Positions 34,314-44,905 of a stretch of DNA of 64,000 bases are shown here, one piece after another. Every line of letters starts with the position of its first letter. The first letter of the stretch is position 1. The position numbers and the translations under genes were made by a program. A model generated the notes under the pieces. It did not search any database. It was not told where the DNA came from and saw only the letters and a program-made list of their open reading frames with translations. The stretch lies in assembly GCF_000815105.2 (NCBI RefSeq), contig NZ_CP010310.2, forward strand, positions 1,426,001-1,490,000, in the 5' to 3' direction. The stretch comes from Pandoraea pulmonicola. GTDB lineage: Bacteria; Pseudomonadota; Gammaproteobacteria; Burkholderiales; Burkholderiaceae.

Positions 34314-35852
34314 ATGAAGGATGAGCCGAGCATGTTTGCAACGTCTGTTCCCGGGGCCTCGGGAAGTACACCATCGATGTCTGCCGCGTCCGCGGGCCGC
34401 ACTTCGCCCGAATCCGCGACGGAGGTGAGTGCACCGGTCCCGTCGCCCAAGCCGTCGCTCGGCGAGCGACTCGGACAGTGGTTCGGACGCGGGAACGGCA
34501 AATCCGGCGGGCAGGGCGGCGCGCCGAAGGACGGCAAGGGCGATGGCAGAAGCGATGGCAAGATCGAGCCGGCGAAACTGTCCGCACGCGCGGAGAATGC
34601 GTTGCGCCGCCAGTTGTCGCAATGCCTGTCGGCCCGGCTGACCGACACCGCCGCGAACGAGGCGGCGCGCGAGTTCATGGCGCGCTATGCGGGCGCGTCG
34701 CCGGGCGAGCAACTGGCGTTGCTCGGCGTGGTCGCCGACATCTGCGCGAGCGACGGCAACCCGGGGAGCGACGGCGTCAAGGACGGCGAGGCCGCCAAGC
34801 GGACCGCCGGCGGATTGGCCGGCGCGCTGAGCAGTGCGCGCGTGCGCTTTCTCAAGCGCTTCAACGCGTTGCCGGACGGCCTGCCGTTCCTCGTGCGCTG
34901 GCGCGCCGACATGCTGCGCCATCGCGCCGCGCTGCCCGGCCTTGCGGCCCTCGAAGAGGATCTCGGCAGCCTGTTCTCCACGTGGTTCGACGTCGGTCTG
35001 CTGGAGTTGCACCCGATCACGTGGGATTCCCCCGCGTCGCTGCTCGAAAAGCTCATGCGCTACGAGGCGGTGCACGAGATCTCGTCGTGGACGGATCTGC
35101 GCAACCGGCTCGACTCCGACCGGCGTTGCTACGCGTTCTTCCATCCGCGCATGTCGCGCGAGCCGTTGATCTTCGTGGAGGTGGCGTTCGTGCCCGAGAT
35201 GGCGGCGCAAGTCCATCTGCTGCTCGATGAAAAGGCGCCGCTGGAAGATCTACACCGCGTGCGCTGGGCTATTTTCTACTCGATTTCCAACACGCAGCCG
35301 GGACTGCGCGGCGTGAGCTTCGGCAACTTCCTGCTCAAGCGCGTGATCGACGAGCTGCAGGTCGACTTCCCGAAACTGCGCAACTTCGCCACGCTTTCGC
35401 CGATTCCGGGCTTCAACGACTGGTTGCGTCAGCTCTCCGCACAGGCGCTCGTCGACGTGCTCGGGCCGAAGCGTCGAAAGCTGCTCGCGCAGGAGGCGTC
35501 GCTGGCCGATGAGGCGTCGGGAGCGCAGATGGTGGCGTGGTTGCAGGCGTCGCCCGAACGCAAGAGCACGCAGGCGTTGCAGCGCACGCTGGGCGAGGCG
35601 CTGGCGGCGCACTATCTGGCGCGCGAATTCGTGCGCGGGCAGCCGCGCGATCCGGTCGCCCGTTTCCATCTCGGCAACGGCGCGCGCGTGGAGCGCATCA
35701 ACTGGCATGCCGATCTGTCGAAGAAGGGCGCCAGGCAGTCGTGCGGCATGATGGTGAATTATCTGTACGAGCCGGAGGAACTCGACGCCAATCTGCAGCA
35801 CCTCATCGACGGCCAGCCGGCACTCGGGCGCGCCGTGGCACGCCTGCTCTGA
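34314..35852 (+). CDS. matA: Malonyl-CoA decarboxylase
   Basis: 512 residues. Releases CO2 from malonyl-CoA to give acetyl-CoA. The catalytic GNAT-like half has FFHPRMSREPLIFVEVAF and the Ser/His elements SISNTQPGLRGVSFGNFLLK; the helical N-terminal oligomer domain comes after a disordered proline/glycine-rich stretch of about 80 residues that is longer than in most homologues. Start ATG at 34314 with GAGGAAG. 123 bases after the TRAP permease. Confidence 0.93.
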   Translation: MKDEPSMFATSVPGASGSTPSMSAASAGRTSPESATEVSAPVPSPKPSLGERLGQWFGRGNGKSGGQGGAPKDGKGDGRSDGKIEPAKLSARAENALRRQLSQCLSARLTDTAANEAAREFMARYAGASPGEQLALLGVVADICASDGNPGSDGVKDGEAAKRTAGGLAGALSSARVRFLKRFNALPDGLPFLVRWRADMLRHRAALPGLAALEEDLGSLFSTWFDVGLLELHPITWDSPASLLEKLMRYEAVHEISSWTDLRNRLDSDRRCYAFFHPRMSREPLIFVEVAFVPEMAAQVHLLLDEKAPLEDLHRVRWAIFYSISNTQPGLRGVSFGNFLLKRVIDELQVDFPKLRNFATLSPIPGFNDWLRQLSAQALVDVLGPKRRKLLAQEASLADEASGAQMVAWLQASPERKSTQALQRTLGEALAAHYLAREFVRGQPRDPVARFHLGNGARVERINWHADLSKKGARQSCGMMVNYLYEPEELDANLQHLIDGQPALGRAVARLL

Positions 35853-35898
35853 CGCCGGCGACGATCGACAATCGACAATGGAAACAGGGGAGGCACCC

Positions 35899-36687
35899 GT
35901 GAGTGAAGTGCTGCGCGACGACAGCGCGCTTGACGAAGGATGGGTCACGCTGACGCTCTCGAATCCGGCGCGACTCAACGCCATCTCGGTGGCGATGTGG
36001 CGCTCGCTGCGCGAGCACGTGCAGGCGCTCGACGCCGACACGCGCGTGCGCACCGTCGTGATCCGCGGTGCACAGGGCAACTTCGCGGCCGGGGCGGACA
36101 TCGAGGAGTTTCCGGTCGAGCGCGGCAGCTACGACGCGCTGCGCCGCTACCACGGCGAAATCATCGGTCCGACGCTCGATGCGCTCGCCCGGTGCCGTCT
36201 CCCGAGCGTGGCGCTGATCGAGGGCGTTTGTGTGGGTGGCGGGCTCGAGATCGCGGCACATTGCGACCTGCGCGTTGCCGGCGAGAGCGCGCGCTTCGGC
36301 GTGCCCATCAACAAGCTCGGGTTTCCGATGGCGCCGGGCGAGCTGCGCGGCGTGCTGGCGCTCGTCGGCCGGGCCGTTGCGCTCGAGATTCTGCTCGAAG
36401 GTCGCGTGTTCGGGGCGACCGAGGCGCGCGAGAAAGGACTGCTCACGCGTGTGGTCGCCGACGAGGCCGTGGAGGAGGCGGGGTATGCTTGTGCCCGGCG
36501 TCTGGCGGCCGGGGCGCCGCTTGCCGCGCAATTGAACAAATGGCTGATCGCGCGTCTCTCGCCACCTGTGCCGCCGCTCTCGGAAGCCGAGTGGCAGCAG
36601 GCGTTCTCGTACTGGGACTCGCAAGATCATCGTGAAGGCGTGGCCGCCTTCCTCGAGAAGCGGTCACCGAATTTTGTGGGACGCTAG
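35899..36687 (+). CDS. Enoyl-CoA hydratase/isomerase family protein
   Basis: 262 residues from a GTG at 35899, chosen because GGGGAGG lies 5 bases upstream (an in-frame ATG at 35878 lacks a site). Crotonase oxyanion-hole motifs are GNFAAGADIEEF and GVCVGGGLEIAAHCDLRVA. The glutamate at the second general position is not obvious, so the chemistry could be hydration, isomerisation or thioester hydrolysis. It lies between matA and matB and is presumably part of the malonate operon, though it is not part of the basic rhizobial set. Confidence 0.85.
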   Translation: MSEVLRDDSALDEGWVTLTLSNPARLNAISVAMWRSLREHVQALDADTRVRTVVIRGAQGNFAAGADIEEFPVERGSYDALRRYHGEIIGPTLDALARCRLPSVALIEGVCVGGGLEIAAHCDLRVAGESARFGVPINKLGFPMAPGELRGVLALVGRAVALEILLEGRVFGATEAREKGLLTRVVADEAVEEAGYACARRLAAGAPLAAQLNKWLIARLSPPVPPLSEAEWQQAFSYWDSQDHREGVAAFLEKRSPNFVGR

Positions 36688-36804
36688 CGTGCACGTACGA
36701 CGTGTGCGCGGCGATCGCGATGACTGCGAGAGCCGCGCCGGCGCGTTCCCGATTGAAATCACTTTCCTGTTGACGCATTTACCGCTTCGAATCCGGTTCT
36801 GTTT

Positions 36805-38337
36805 ATGACGCAAGACGCCAACCTCTATCGATTGTTTGCCGAACGTTTCCCCGCCGACAAGTCGGCGTGCGCCATCGAAACGCCCGAGGGCCTTTACTAC
36901 AGCTGGGACGACATCGAACGCGCGAGCGCGCGCATGGCAAACCTGCTGGCGAGCCTCGATCTCGCGCCCGGCGCCCGCGTGGCCGTGCAGGTCGAGAAGT
37001 CGCCCGAAGCGTTGCTGCTGTATCTCGCGACGCTGCGCGCCGGCTATGTCTATCTGCCGCTCAACACGGCGTATCGCGACGCGGAGATCGCATACTTCGT
37101 CGAGAACGCGGCGCCCGATGTCGTGGTGTGCAGTCCGGCCAATTTCGGCTGGGTTTCGAAGATCGCGTTCACGAGCGGCGCGAAGCACGTCTTCACGCTG
37201 GGCGAGGACCGCACCGGCTCGCTGCTCGAACGGGCCGCGTGGTTCGGCGACGCGTTCGAGACCGTGCCGCGCGCGCCGGACGACCTTGCGGCCATTCTCT
37301 ACACGTCGGGTACGACGGGGCGCAGCAAGGGGGCCATGCTTTCGCACGGCAACCTGGCGAGCAACGCGCGCGTGCTGCATGCGTTCTGGGGCTGGGGCGA
37401 GCGGGGCGAGGGCGACGTGCTGCTGCACGCGCTGCCGATCTTCCACGTGCACGGGTTGTTCGTCGCGAGCCATGCGGCGCTCTACTCGGGCAGCAAGATG
37501 ATCTGGCTCGCGAAGTTCGACGCACGCGAGGTGTTGCATCAACTGCCGCGCGCCACGGTGTTCATGGGAGTGCCGACGTATTACGTGCGGCTGCTCGCCG
37601 AAGCGGGACTGAACCGCGAGATTTGCCACAACGTTCGTCTGTTCATCTCGGGTTCGGCGCCGCTGCTGCGCGAGACGTTCGACGCGTTCCGCGAACGCAC
37701 CGGACATACGATTCTCGAACGCTACGGCATGTCGGAGACAGTGATGCTCGTCTCCAACCCGTATCACGGCGATGCGGCGAGCGTGCGCCGCGCGGGCACC
37801 GTCGGCGTGCCGCTGCCGGAAGTGTCGGTGCGGGTTGTGGATGACGAAGGACGCCCCTGCGCGCAAGGCGAGATCGGTCACATCCAGGTGAAGGGGCCGA
37901 ACGTGTTTGCCGGGTACTGGCGCATGCCGGAGAAGACGGCGGAGGAGTTCACGGCCGACGGTTTCTTCAGGACGGGCGACGTCGGCAAGTTCGACGACGA
38001 CGGTTACGTGCACATCGTCGGTCGCTCGAAGGATCTCATCATCTCGGGCGGCTACAACGTTTATCCGAAGGAGATCGAGAGCTTCATCGACGAGATGGAC
38101 GGGGTGGCCGAGTCGGCAGTCATCGGTGTGCCTCATCCGGACTTCGGCGAAGCCGTGGTTGCCGTGGTCGTGCCGCGCACCGGCGCGTCGATGCCCGACG
38201 AGCGGAGCGTCATCGACGCGCTCAAGCAGCGCATCGCGAACTTCAAGGTGCCCAAGCGTGTGCACTTCGTGCCCGAACTGCCGCGCAACACGATGGGCAA
38301 GGTGCAGAAGAACGTGCTGCGCGAACGCTTCAAGTGA
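36805..38337 (+). CDS. matB: Malonyl-CoA synthetase
   Basis: 510 residues, ANL adenylating enzyme. Core motifs ILYTSGTTGRSKGAML (from residue 164), GSAPLLRETFDAF, YGMSET, GYWRMPEKTAEEF and TGDVGKFD; the C-terminal lysine is in NTMGKVQKN. MatB activates malonate to malonyl-CoA, which matA decarboxylates. Identification rests on neighbours and overall MatB likeness; other short acyl-CoA ligases look similar. Confidence 0.9.
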   Translation: MTQDANLYRLFAERFPADKSACAIETPEGLYYSWDDIERASARMANLLASLDLAPGARVAVQVEKSPEALLLYLATLRAGYVYLPLNTAYRDAEIAYFVENAAPDVVVCSPANFGWVSKIAFTSGAKHVFTLGEDRTGSLLERAAWFGDAFETVPRAPDDLAAILYTSGTTGRSKGAMLSHGNLASNARVLHAFWGWGERGEGDVLLHALPIFHVHGLFVASHAALYSGSKMIWLAKFDAREVLHQLPRATVFMGVPTYYVRLLAEAGLNREICHNVRLFISGSAPLLRETFDAFRERTGHTILERYGMSETVMLVSNPYHGDAASVRRAGTVGVPLPEVSVRVVDDEGRPCAQGEIGHIQVKGPNVFAGYWRMPEKTAEEFTADGFFRTGDVGKFDDDGYVHIVGRSKDLIISGGYNVYPKEIESFIDEMDGVAESAVIGVPHPDFGEAVVAVVVPRTGASMPDERSVIDALKQRIANFKVPKRVHFVPELPRNTMGKVQKNVLRERFK

Positions 38338-38419
38338 CGCGGCTCGCCAGCTCGCGACACGTTGCCGCAACGCGTGGTGCGACGATGTGACGCGTCTTGC
38401 CGTGTTTGCCGGACAAAGC

Positions 38420-38449
38420 AACGCCGCCCTCGATGGGGCGGCGTTTTTT
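38420..38449 (+). terminator. Terminator after matB
   Basis: Ten-base stem AACGCCGCCC / GGGCGGCGTT with a short loop and TTTTTT tail; 83 bases past the matB stop. Ends the malonate transcript. Confidence 0.85.
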
Positions 38450-38484
38450 CATGGTGAGGACGGCAGATGGCCGTCGGCACCGGT

Positions 38485-39192
38485 TTACTTCATCTGCACG
38501 GTGCCGGAGACGGTCACGGTGACTTGCGTCTTGCCGCCTTCGAGCTGCATCGGGGGCGCGGCGTCGGCGCTTGCGCTCATCGCCATCGCCTTCATGGCAT
38601 ACGGACGCGGCATGATCGGCGCGTTCGTGCCGACCTGCACCTGACGGATGGTGTAGCTGTTGTAGCCGAACGCCTTCGTGTTGCTCTGCGCCTGATCGCG
38701 GAACGCCTGGATCGCCTGGTTGGTCAGCTCGGCCTGCGTCTTCTCCTGTGCTTCGCGCGAGAGCGAGAACGACACGCCGTCCATTTGCATCTGATTGGAT
38801 ATCTGGCTGGCCAGGCGCGACGCCGCACCGAAGTCCTTCGACGTCAGTTGCAACTCGGTGCGCCCGCGCCACGCCGTGATCTTGCCGTCGCGGTTGGTCG
38901 TTGGATACAGCGAGACGTTGCCCGTCTGCACCTGCACCGCGTTCTGGCTCTTGGCGATGGACATCGCGCTGTTGGCCTTCTGCGTGAGGTTGCGCGAGAC
39001 GGTCGCGGCGTCCGGACCTTGCTCCTGCGCAGACATCGTGATGTGCACGGTGTCCTGCTCGACTTCCTTCGTCGCGTGGGCCTCGAGACCGAGCACACCG
39101 GCGGGATTGCGATTCGAATCATCACCCGACTGGGCGTAAGCCGCATTGGCAGCCGTGGCAATCAAAAGAGCAGCAGCGAGAGATTTGCGCAT
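38485..39192 (-). CDS. SIMPL (DUF541) periplasmic protein
   Basis: 235 residues. Signal peptide MRKSLAAALLIATAANAAYA. The mature part has GVLGLEAHATKEVEQDTVHI, many A/E/Q-rich helices and the VTVTVSGTVQMK ending of SIMPL domain (BP26-like) proteins, thought to form periplasmic oligomers or channels linked to stress tolerance. Single gene, convergent with matB. Confidence 0.85.
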   Translation of the reverse strand: MRKSLAAALLIATAANAAYAQSGDDSNRNPAGVLGLEAHATKEVEQDTVHITMSAQEQGPDAATVSRNLTQKANSAMSIAKSQNAVQVQTGNVSLYPTTNRDGKITAWRGRTELQLTSKDFGAASRLASQISNQMQMDGVSFSLSREAQEKTQAELTNQAIQAFRDQAQSNTKAFGYNSYTIRQVQVGTNAPIMPRPYAMKAMAMSASADAAPPMQLEGGKTQVTVTVSGTVQMK

Positions 39193-39373
39193 AGTTGTGT
39201 CCTTTTTCGAGTGTGAGTTCGCGTCTTGGCGGCGAACGTTTGACCGGTTACCGACTCACACATGCAGGCGTCCCGGCAGCATGAAAGGTGCTAGTGGGTA
39301 CGTACTATGTGAGTGCCGATAACGTTATACAGACGCTATCGCGGCAATTTTGGTTCCCTGAGTACCTCGAGTC

Positions 39374-39838
<465 letters not shown>

Positions 39839-40117
39839 GACGTTTGAGGTTTCAAGTGGGCGCAACAGGGGCAAACGTCGGTCATCGGCACCCGAAGGCC
39901 GCCTATTTCTCACCGATAATTTGCCGCGCTGCGATATTGAGCCAATTCCTATACTATGCCTTTGTGACCTTCGTGTGACGTTTCATGTGGCGAATCGGTG
40001 CCACCGAACGGCGGATGCAGTGCACAACGTGTTTGCCGGCAGCGCAGTCCGCCAGCGTCGCATGTACGTGCTTGGGCGATTCATGTTCAACCCCCTATGT
40101 CGATAGGAGAGTGTGTC

Positions 40118-40906
40118 ATGGCAGCAGAGCCGTCTGTCCGAAGCAATGCGTTTATCTTCTATACCCTTGCCACGGTGTCGTTTATCGAGACCAGCGTCCC
40201 TGAGTTCGTCGCCACGCTCAACCAGATGTATGGCGACGACGACGAGATGCGAACGTGGCTGCGCGATACCTGGCTGCCCGAGGAAGTCGAGCACGGCCGT
40301 CTCGCCAAGGACTATATCGCACGCGTGTGGCCCGAGTTCGAGTGGAAGGACGCCTATGACGCGTTTCTCGAGCGTTACAAACCGCGATGCGACGTGGAGT
40401 ACATGCGGCCGTCGCTGGCGCTCGAAGCCTTGTCGCGGTGCGTCACGGAGACGCAGACGGCCATGATCTACCGCTGCCTTGAATCGTACATGCCGGTCGA
40501 GGAACTCAAGCAGATGATGCGCAAGTTGAGCAGCGAGGAGGTCGGTCACTATCGTTATTTCCGCAAGACCTTCGATCGCTACAACGCGGTGGAGCGGCAC
40601 GGGGTGATCAGCCGCCTGCGCACGATGATCGTTCGCAGCGAGTTGGTGCGCGACGAGGATCTTGCTTTCGCGTTCGAGCCGCTGAACCGGTTCTGGCGCT
40701 CGCCCCCGCCGTTCGAGACGATGACCTGGGAGGCCTTCCTCGCGATGTCGGGCGACGTCATGAAGCAGTACATGCCGGTCGAGGCGGCCGCACGCATGAT
40801 GTTCAAGCCGCTCGAGACCGGCTCGTGGTGGCGCGATCGTCCGGTCAAGGCGCTGCTGTCGTTCATGGTGAAGCGGCAATACCCACAGTTGGGGCGCGAG
40901 GCTTGA
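40118..40906 (+). CDS. Ferritin-like di-iron domain protein
   Basis: 262 residues from the ATG at 40118 (TAGGAGAG upstream). All helical, with two metal-type motifs: ETSVPEF ... LPEEVEHGRLAKDY and TETQTAMIY ... LSSEEVGHYRYF, i.e. E-x-n-E-x-x-H twice as in di-iron desaturases or rubrerythrin-like proteins. Related acyl-ACP desaturase-like proteins occur in Burkholderia; the substrate is unknown. Confidence 0.75.
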   Translation: MAAEPSVRSNAFIFYTLATVSFIETSVPEFVATLNQMYGDDDEMRTWLRDTWLPEEVEHGRLAKDYIARVWPEFEWKDAYDAFLERYKPRCDVEYMRPSLALEALSRCVTETQTAMIYRCLESYMPVEELKQMMRKLSSEEVGHYRYFRKTFDRYNAVERHGVISRLRTMIVRSELVRDEDLAFAFEPLNRFWRSPPPFETMTWEAFLAMSGDVMKQYMPVEAAARMMFKPLETGSWWRDRPVKALLSFMVKRQYPQLGREA

Positions 40907-41002
40907 CTTGCCGACGGGGCTGGTAGGGGCGATGGGAAAAGGCCATCGCGCCACCGATGCCGGAAGGCGGTCGGGGGTGATCGGGGCGTCGCTGCAACGG
41001 AC

Positions 41003-41033
41003 GAAAAAAACCCCGCCGAGGCGGGGTTTTTTT
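41003..41033. terminator. Bidirectional terminator
   Basis: ACCCCGCC / GGCGGGGT stem with A-run before and T-run after, between the convergent ferritin-like and ompA genes; works on both strands. Confidence 0.9.
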
Positions 41034-41050
41034 GTAGTCGGCGAACCGTA

Positions 41051-41719
41051 TTACTTGTTCGTGCCGACGACTTCGACTTCCACGCGACGATCCGGTGCCA
41101 GGCACGTGATCAGCTGTTTACGATTCTTCTGGTTGCAATCCTTCGTAACCGGGTTACGCTTGCCCTTGCCTTCGGTGTACACGCGGTTGGCTTCGATGCC
41201 CTTGCTGACCAAGTAGGCCTTCACGGCTTGAGCGCGACGCAGCGACAGACGGTCGTTGTACTTGTCCGAACCGATGCGGTCGGTGTAACCCGTGGCGACC
41301 ACGACTTCGAGGTTCAGCCCCTGTATCTTGCCAGCCAGGTCGTTCAGCTTCGCCTTGCCTTCCGGCTTCAGGATGGCCTTGTCGAAATCGAACAGGGCGT
41401 CAGCCTGGTACGTCACCTTCTGCGAAACCGGAGCCACCGGGGCGACCGGGGTCGGTGCCGGAGCCGGAGCCTGGGCGATGATCGAACCGTCGCACTTGGC
41501 ATTGGCCGTGGCCGGGGTCCAGTAGGCATCGCGCCAGCAGAGTTCGTCCGTGCCGTTCTTCCACACCCACTCGCCGCTGCCGTTAACCCAGTTGTCGTTG
41601 ACAGCTTGTTTCGAGGCCGCGATCGGGCCCGGAGCGGTCTGGACATAATTTTGAGCCATAGCCGAAGCAGCCATCACTGCGGTAGCTGCAACGATCGCGA
41701 GCTTAGCGAATTTATTCAT
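41051..41719 (-). CDS. ompA: OmpA-family outer membrane protein
   Basis: 222 residues with a GAGGAG site. Signal peptide MNKFAKLAIVAATAVMAASA; a short N-terminal part with WVNGSGEWVWKNGTDELCWR; an APAPAPTPVAPVAPV hinge; then a complete OmpA peptidoglycan-binding domain (FDFDKAILKPEGKAKL, GYTDRIGSDKYNDRLSLRRA, NRVYTEGKGK). No eight-strand barrel is present, so it is a small periplasm-facing OmpA-like protein of the type common in Burkholderiaceae. Confidence 0.92.
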   Translation of the reverse strand: MNKFAKLAIVAATAVMAASAMAQNYVQTAPGPIAASKQAVNDNWVNGSGEWVWKNGTDELCWRDAYWTPATANAKCDGSIIAQAPAPAPTPVAPVAPVSQKVTYQADALFDFDKAILKPEGKAKLNDLAGKIQGLNLEVVVATGYTDRIGSDKYNDRLSLRRAQAVKAYLVSKGIEANRVYTEGKGKRNPVTKDCNQKNRKQLITCLAPDRRVEVEVVGTNK

Positions 41720-42130
41720 ATTTCTCCTCTCGAAATGAGATTACCGCAGGTTTACTGCGAGCCTAGACGACGGAACCAAAGTCTTACATCGCTCGAAGTA
41801 TAACATCGCCGAGTGCGCGAAAGCATGGCCCATGCACTTCGAATAATGTCTAACTTATGCCACGGCATTTTGCCATAGCGCTCCAGCCGCCCGCGAGAAA
41901 AAACCCAGGTTTGCCGCCCCTCGTGGCGCAGTTGTGGTTTGAGCGCAACACCTTTTGAGGCCCCTCGCCAACCGTTTCATTCCCTATCGTTGCGTGACGT
42001 TTTGGCCTCCTCTGCATGTCTTGTGCAACGCATCACGCTCGTTTCGGATGCCTATGACGGGCATGTTAGAATCACACGATCATATCGCCGGCAGCCGCCT
42101 ATCGCGATTAGGGTTTGATAGACACGGATA
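41720..42130. other. Divergent ompA/gyrA control region
   Basis: 411 bases carrying promoters for both directions. I see no open frame of note, no riboswitch and no strong hairpin. It contains relatively AT-rich blocks near 41860-41910. Confidence 0.5.
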
Positions 42131-44764
42131 ATGGATCAGTTCGCCAAAGAAACTCTCCCGATTTCGCTCGAAGAAGAAATGCGGCGGTCGTATCTCGATT
42201 ACGCCATGAGCGTGATCGTCGGCCGCGCCTTGCCGGACGTGCGCGATGGCCTGAAGCCAGTTCACCGCCGTGCGCTGTTCGCCATGCACGAGCTGAACAA
42301 CGACTGGAACCGGGCGTACAAGAAATCGGCGCGTATCGTCGGTGACGTCATCGGTAAATACCACCCGCACGGCGACGCCTCTGTATACGACACCATCGTG
42401 CGCATGGCCCAGCCGTTCTCGCTGCGCTACATGCTCGTCGACGGGCAGGGCAACTTCGGTTCGGTCGACGGCGACAACGCCGCCGCCATGCGATATACGG
42501 AAGTGCGCATGGCCAAGATCGGCCACGAGCTGCTCGCGGACATCGACAAGGAAACCGTCGACTTCGGTCCGAACTACGACGGCAGCGAGAAGGAGCCGCT
42601 GATCCTGCCCGCTCGTATCCCGAACCTGCTGCTCAACGGTTCGTCGGGGATCGCGGTCGGCATGGCGACCAACATTCCGCCGCATAACCTCAATGAAGTC
42701 GTCGAGGGCTGCCTGCATCTGCTCAAGCATCCCGAAGCCACCGTCGACGAGCTCATCGAAATCATCCCGGCACCGGACTTCCCGACGGCCGGCATCATCT
42801 ACGGCATCTCGGGCGTGCGCGAAGGCTATCGCACCGGCCGTGGCCGTGTGGTGATGCGAGCGAAGACTCACTTCGAGGATATCGATCGCGGCCAGCGCGT
42901 GGCGATCATCGTCGACGAGCTGCCGTATCAAGTTAACAAGCGCTCACTGCTCGAACGGATTGCGGAGCTGGTCAACGAGAAGCGCTTGGAGGGCATTTCC
43001 GACATTCGCGACGAGTCCGACAAGAGCGGCATGCGCGTGGTGATCGAGCTCAAGCGCGGCGAAGTGCCGGAGGTGGTGCTCAACAATCTGTACAAGCACA
43101 CCCAATTGCAGGACACGTTCGGCATGAACATGGTGGCGCTGGTCGATGGCCAGCCCAAGCTGCTGAACCTGCGCGAGATGCTGGTGCACTTCCTCGCGCA
43201 TCGCCGCGAAGTGATTACTCGCCGCACGATATATGAATTGCGTCGCGCCCGCGAGCGTGGCCATGTGCTCGAAGGTCTGGCGGTAGCACTCGCTAACATC
43301 GACGATTTCATCGCAATCATCAAGGCCGCCCCGACGCCACCGATCGCGAAGGCCGCGTTGATGGAGAAGTCGTGGGACTCGTCGGTGGTGCGCGACATGC
43401 TCGCGCGTGCCGAGAGCGAGACGCAGGGCGGTCGCGATGCCTATCGTCCGGAAGGGCTCGACGCCGCGGTCGGCATGCAGGCTGACGGTCTATACCGTCT
43501 GTCCGAGACGCAGGCGCAGGAAATCCTGCAGATGCGTCTGCAACGCCTGACCGGCCTGGAGCAGGACAAGATCGTCTCCGAGTACAAGGAAGTCATGGCG
43601 CAGATCGCCGATCTGCTCGACATCCTGGCGCGTCCGGAGCGCGTCACCGCGATCATCGGCGAGGAACTGACCGCCGTGCGCACCGAGTTTGGCGATGTCC
43701 GCCGCTCGACCATCGAACACAACGCCACCGAACTCGATACCGAAGACCTGATCACGCCGCAGGACATGGTCGTGACGCTGTCGCACTCGGGCTACATCAA
43801 GTCGATGCCGCTGTCGGAATACCGCGCGCAGAAGCGTGGCGGTCGCGGCAAGCAGGCCGCGGCAACGAAGGACGACGACTGGATCGACACGTTGTTCATC
43901 GCCAACACGCACGACACGATCCTGTGCTTCTCGAACCGTGGCCGCGTGTACTGGATCAAGGTCTACGAAGTACCGCAGGGTTCGCGGAACTCCCGCGGGC
44001 GTCCGATCGTCAATATGTTCCCGTTGCAGGAAGGCGAGAAGATCAACGTGGTGCTGCCGGTCAAGGAGTACACGGAAGATCGCTTCGTGTTCATGGCAAC
44101 GAGCCTGGGCACGGTCAAGAAGACGCCGCTGGCAGCCTTCAGCCGTCCGCTCAAGAAGGGCATCATCGCCGTGAATCTCGACGAAGGCGACGTGCTGATC
44201 GGCGCGGCCATCACCGACGGAGCTCACGACGTCATGCTGTTCTCGGATGCCGGCAAGGCCGTGCGCTTCGACGAGAACGACGTACGTCCGATGGGGCGCG
44301 AGGCGCGCGGCGTTCGCGGCATGCAGCTCGAGGACGGCCAGACGGTCATCGCGCTGCTCGTGGCGGAAAACGAGCAACAGTCGGTGCTCACGGCCACGGA
44401 GAACGGCTACGGCAAGCGTACGTCGATCACCGAATATACGCGCCACGGCCGTGGCACTAAGGGTATGATTGCGATCCAGACGAGCGAGCGCAACGGCCGG
44501 GTGGTCGCGGCGACGCTGGTCGAGCCGGATGACGAGATCATGCTGATCACGACCGGCGGGGTGCTGATCCGTACGCGAGTCTCCGAGATTCGCGAAATGG
44601 GCCGGGCCACGCAAGGGGTGACGTTGATCAGCCTGGACGAGGGTACGACGCTTTCAGGTCTGCAACGCATCGTCGAGTCTGATGCCGAAGTGGCGGAAGC
44701 CACGGAGAACGGCGGCGACGTGCTGGGTGACGACGAGACACCGGAAGCGGATGTCACGGAGTAA
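42131..44764 (+). CDS. gyrA: DNA gyrase subunit A
   Basis: 877 residues. Catalytic Tyr122 in [11 protein letters not shown]. Quinolone region [13 protein letters not shown]: position 83 (codon 42377-42379, GCC) is alanine and 84 is serine, whereas E. coli has Ser83-Ala84; Asp87 is kept. C-terminal beta-pinwheel domain starts after about residue 530 and carries a GyrA-box QKRGGRGK. An acidic tail ([16 protein letters not shown]) follows. With GyrB it introduces negative supercoils. Confidence 0.98.
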   Translation: MDQFAKETLPISLEEEMRRSYLDYAMSVIVGRALPDVRDGLKPVHRRALFAMHELNNDWNRAYKKSARIVGDVIGKYHPHGDASVYDTIVRMAQPFSLRYMLVDGQGNFGSVDGDNAAAMRYTEVRMAKIGHELLADIDKETVDFGPNYDGSEKEPLILPARIPNLLLNGSSGIAVGMATNIPPHNLNEVVEGCLHLLKHPEATVDELIEIIPAPDFPTAGIIYGISGVREGYRTGRGRVVMRAKTHFEDIDRGQRVAIIVDELPYQVNKRSLLERIAELVNEKRLEGISDIRDESDKSGMRVVIELKRGEVPEVVLNNLYKHTQLQDTFGMNMVALVDGQPKLLNLREMLVHFLAHRREVITRRTIYELRRARERGHVLEGLAVALANIDDFIAIIKAAPTPPIAKAALMEKSWDSSVVRDMLARAESETQGGRDAYRPEGLDAAVGMQADGLYRLSETQAQEILQMRLQRLTGLEQDKIVSEYKEVMAQIADLLDILARPERVTAIIGEELTAVRTEFGDVRRSTIEHNATELDTEDLITPQDMVVTLSHSGYIKSMPLSEYRAQKRGGRGKQAAATKDDDWIDTLFIANTHDTILCFSNRGRVYWIKVYEVPQGSRNSRGRPIVNMFPLQEGEKINVVLPVKEYTEDRFVFMATSLGTVKKTPLAAFSRPLKKGIIAVNLDEGDVLIGAAITDGAHDVMLFSDAGKAVRFDENDVRPMGREARGVRGMQLEDGQTVIALLVAENEQQSVLTATENGYGKRTSITEYTRHGRGTKGMIAIQTSERNGRVVAATLVEPDDEIMLITTGGVLIRTRVSEIREMGRATQGVTLISLDEGTTLSGLQRIVESDAEVAEATENGGDVLGDDETPEADVTE

Positions 44765-44905
44765 TTCAGGCGTAACTCGATGTAAGCTTCGGGTGCATTG
44801 TCCCGAAAAGTCAGTAGAATCTGGCTCGATGCAGTGAAGTGACCAGGCGAGGATGCATCTATTTATCGCCGGCGAGAGCTGGCGAACTTTGGAGTGACTA
44901 TTACT

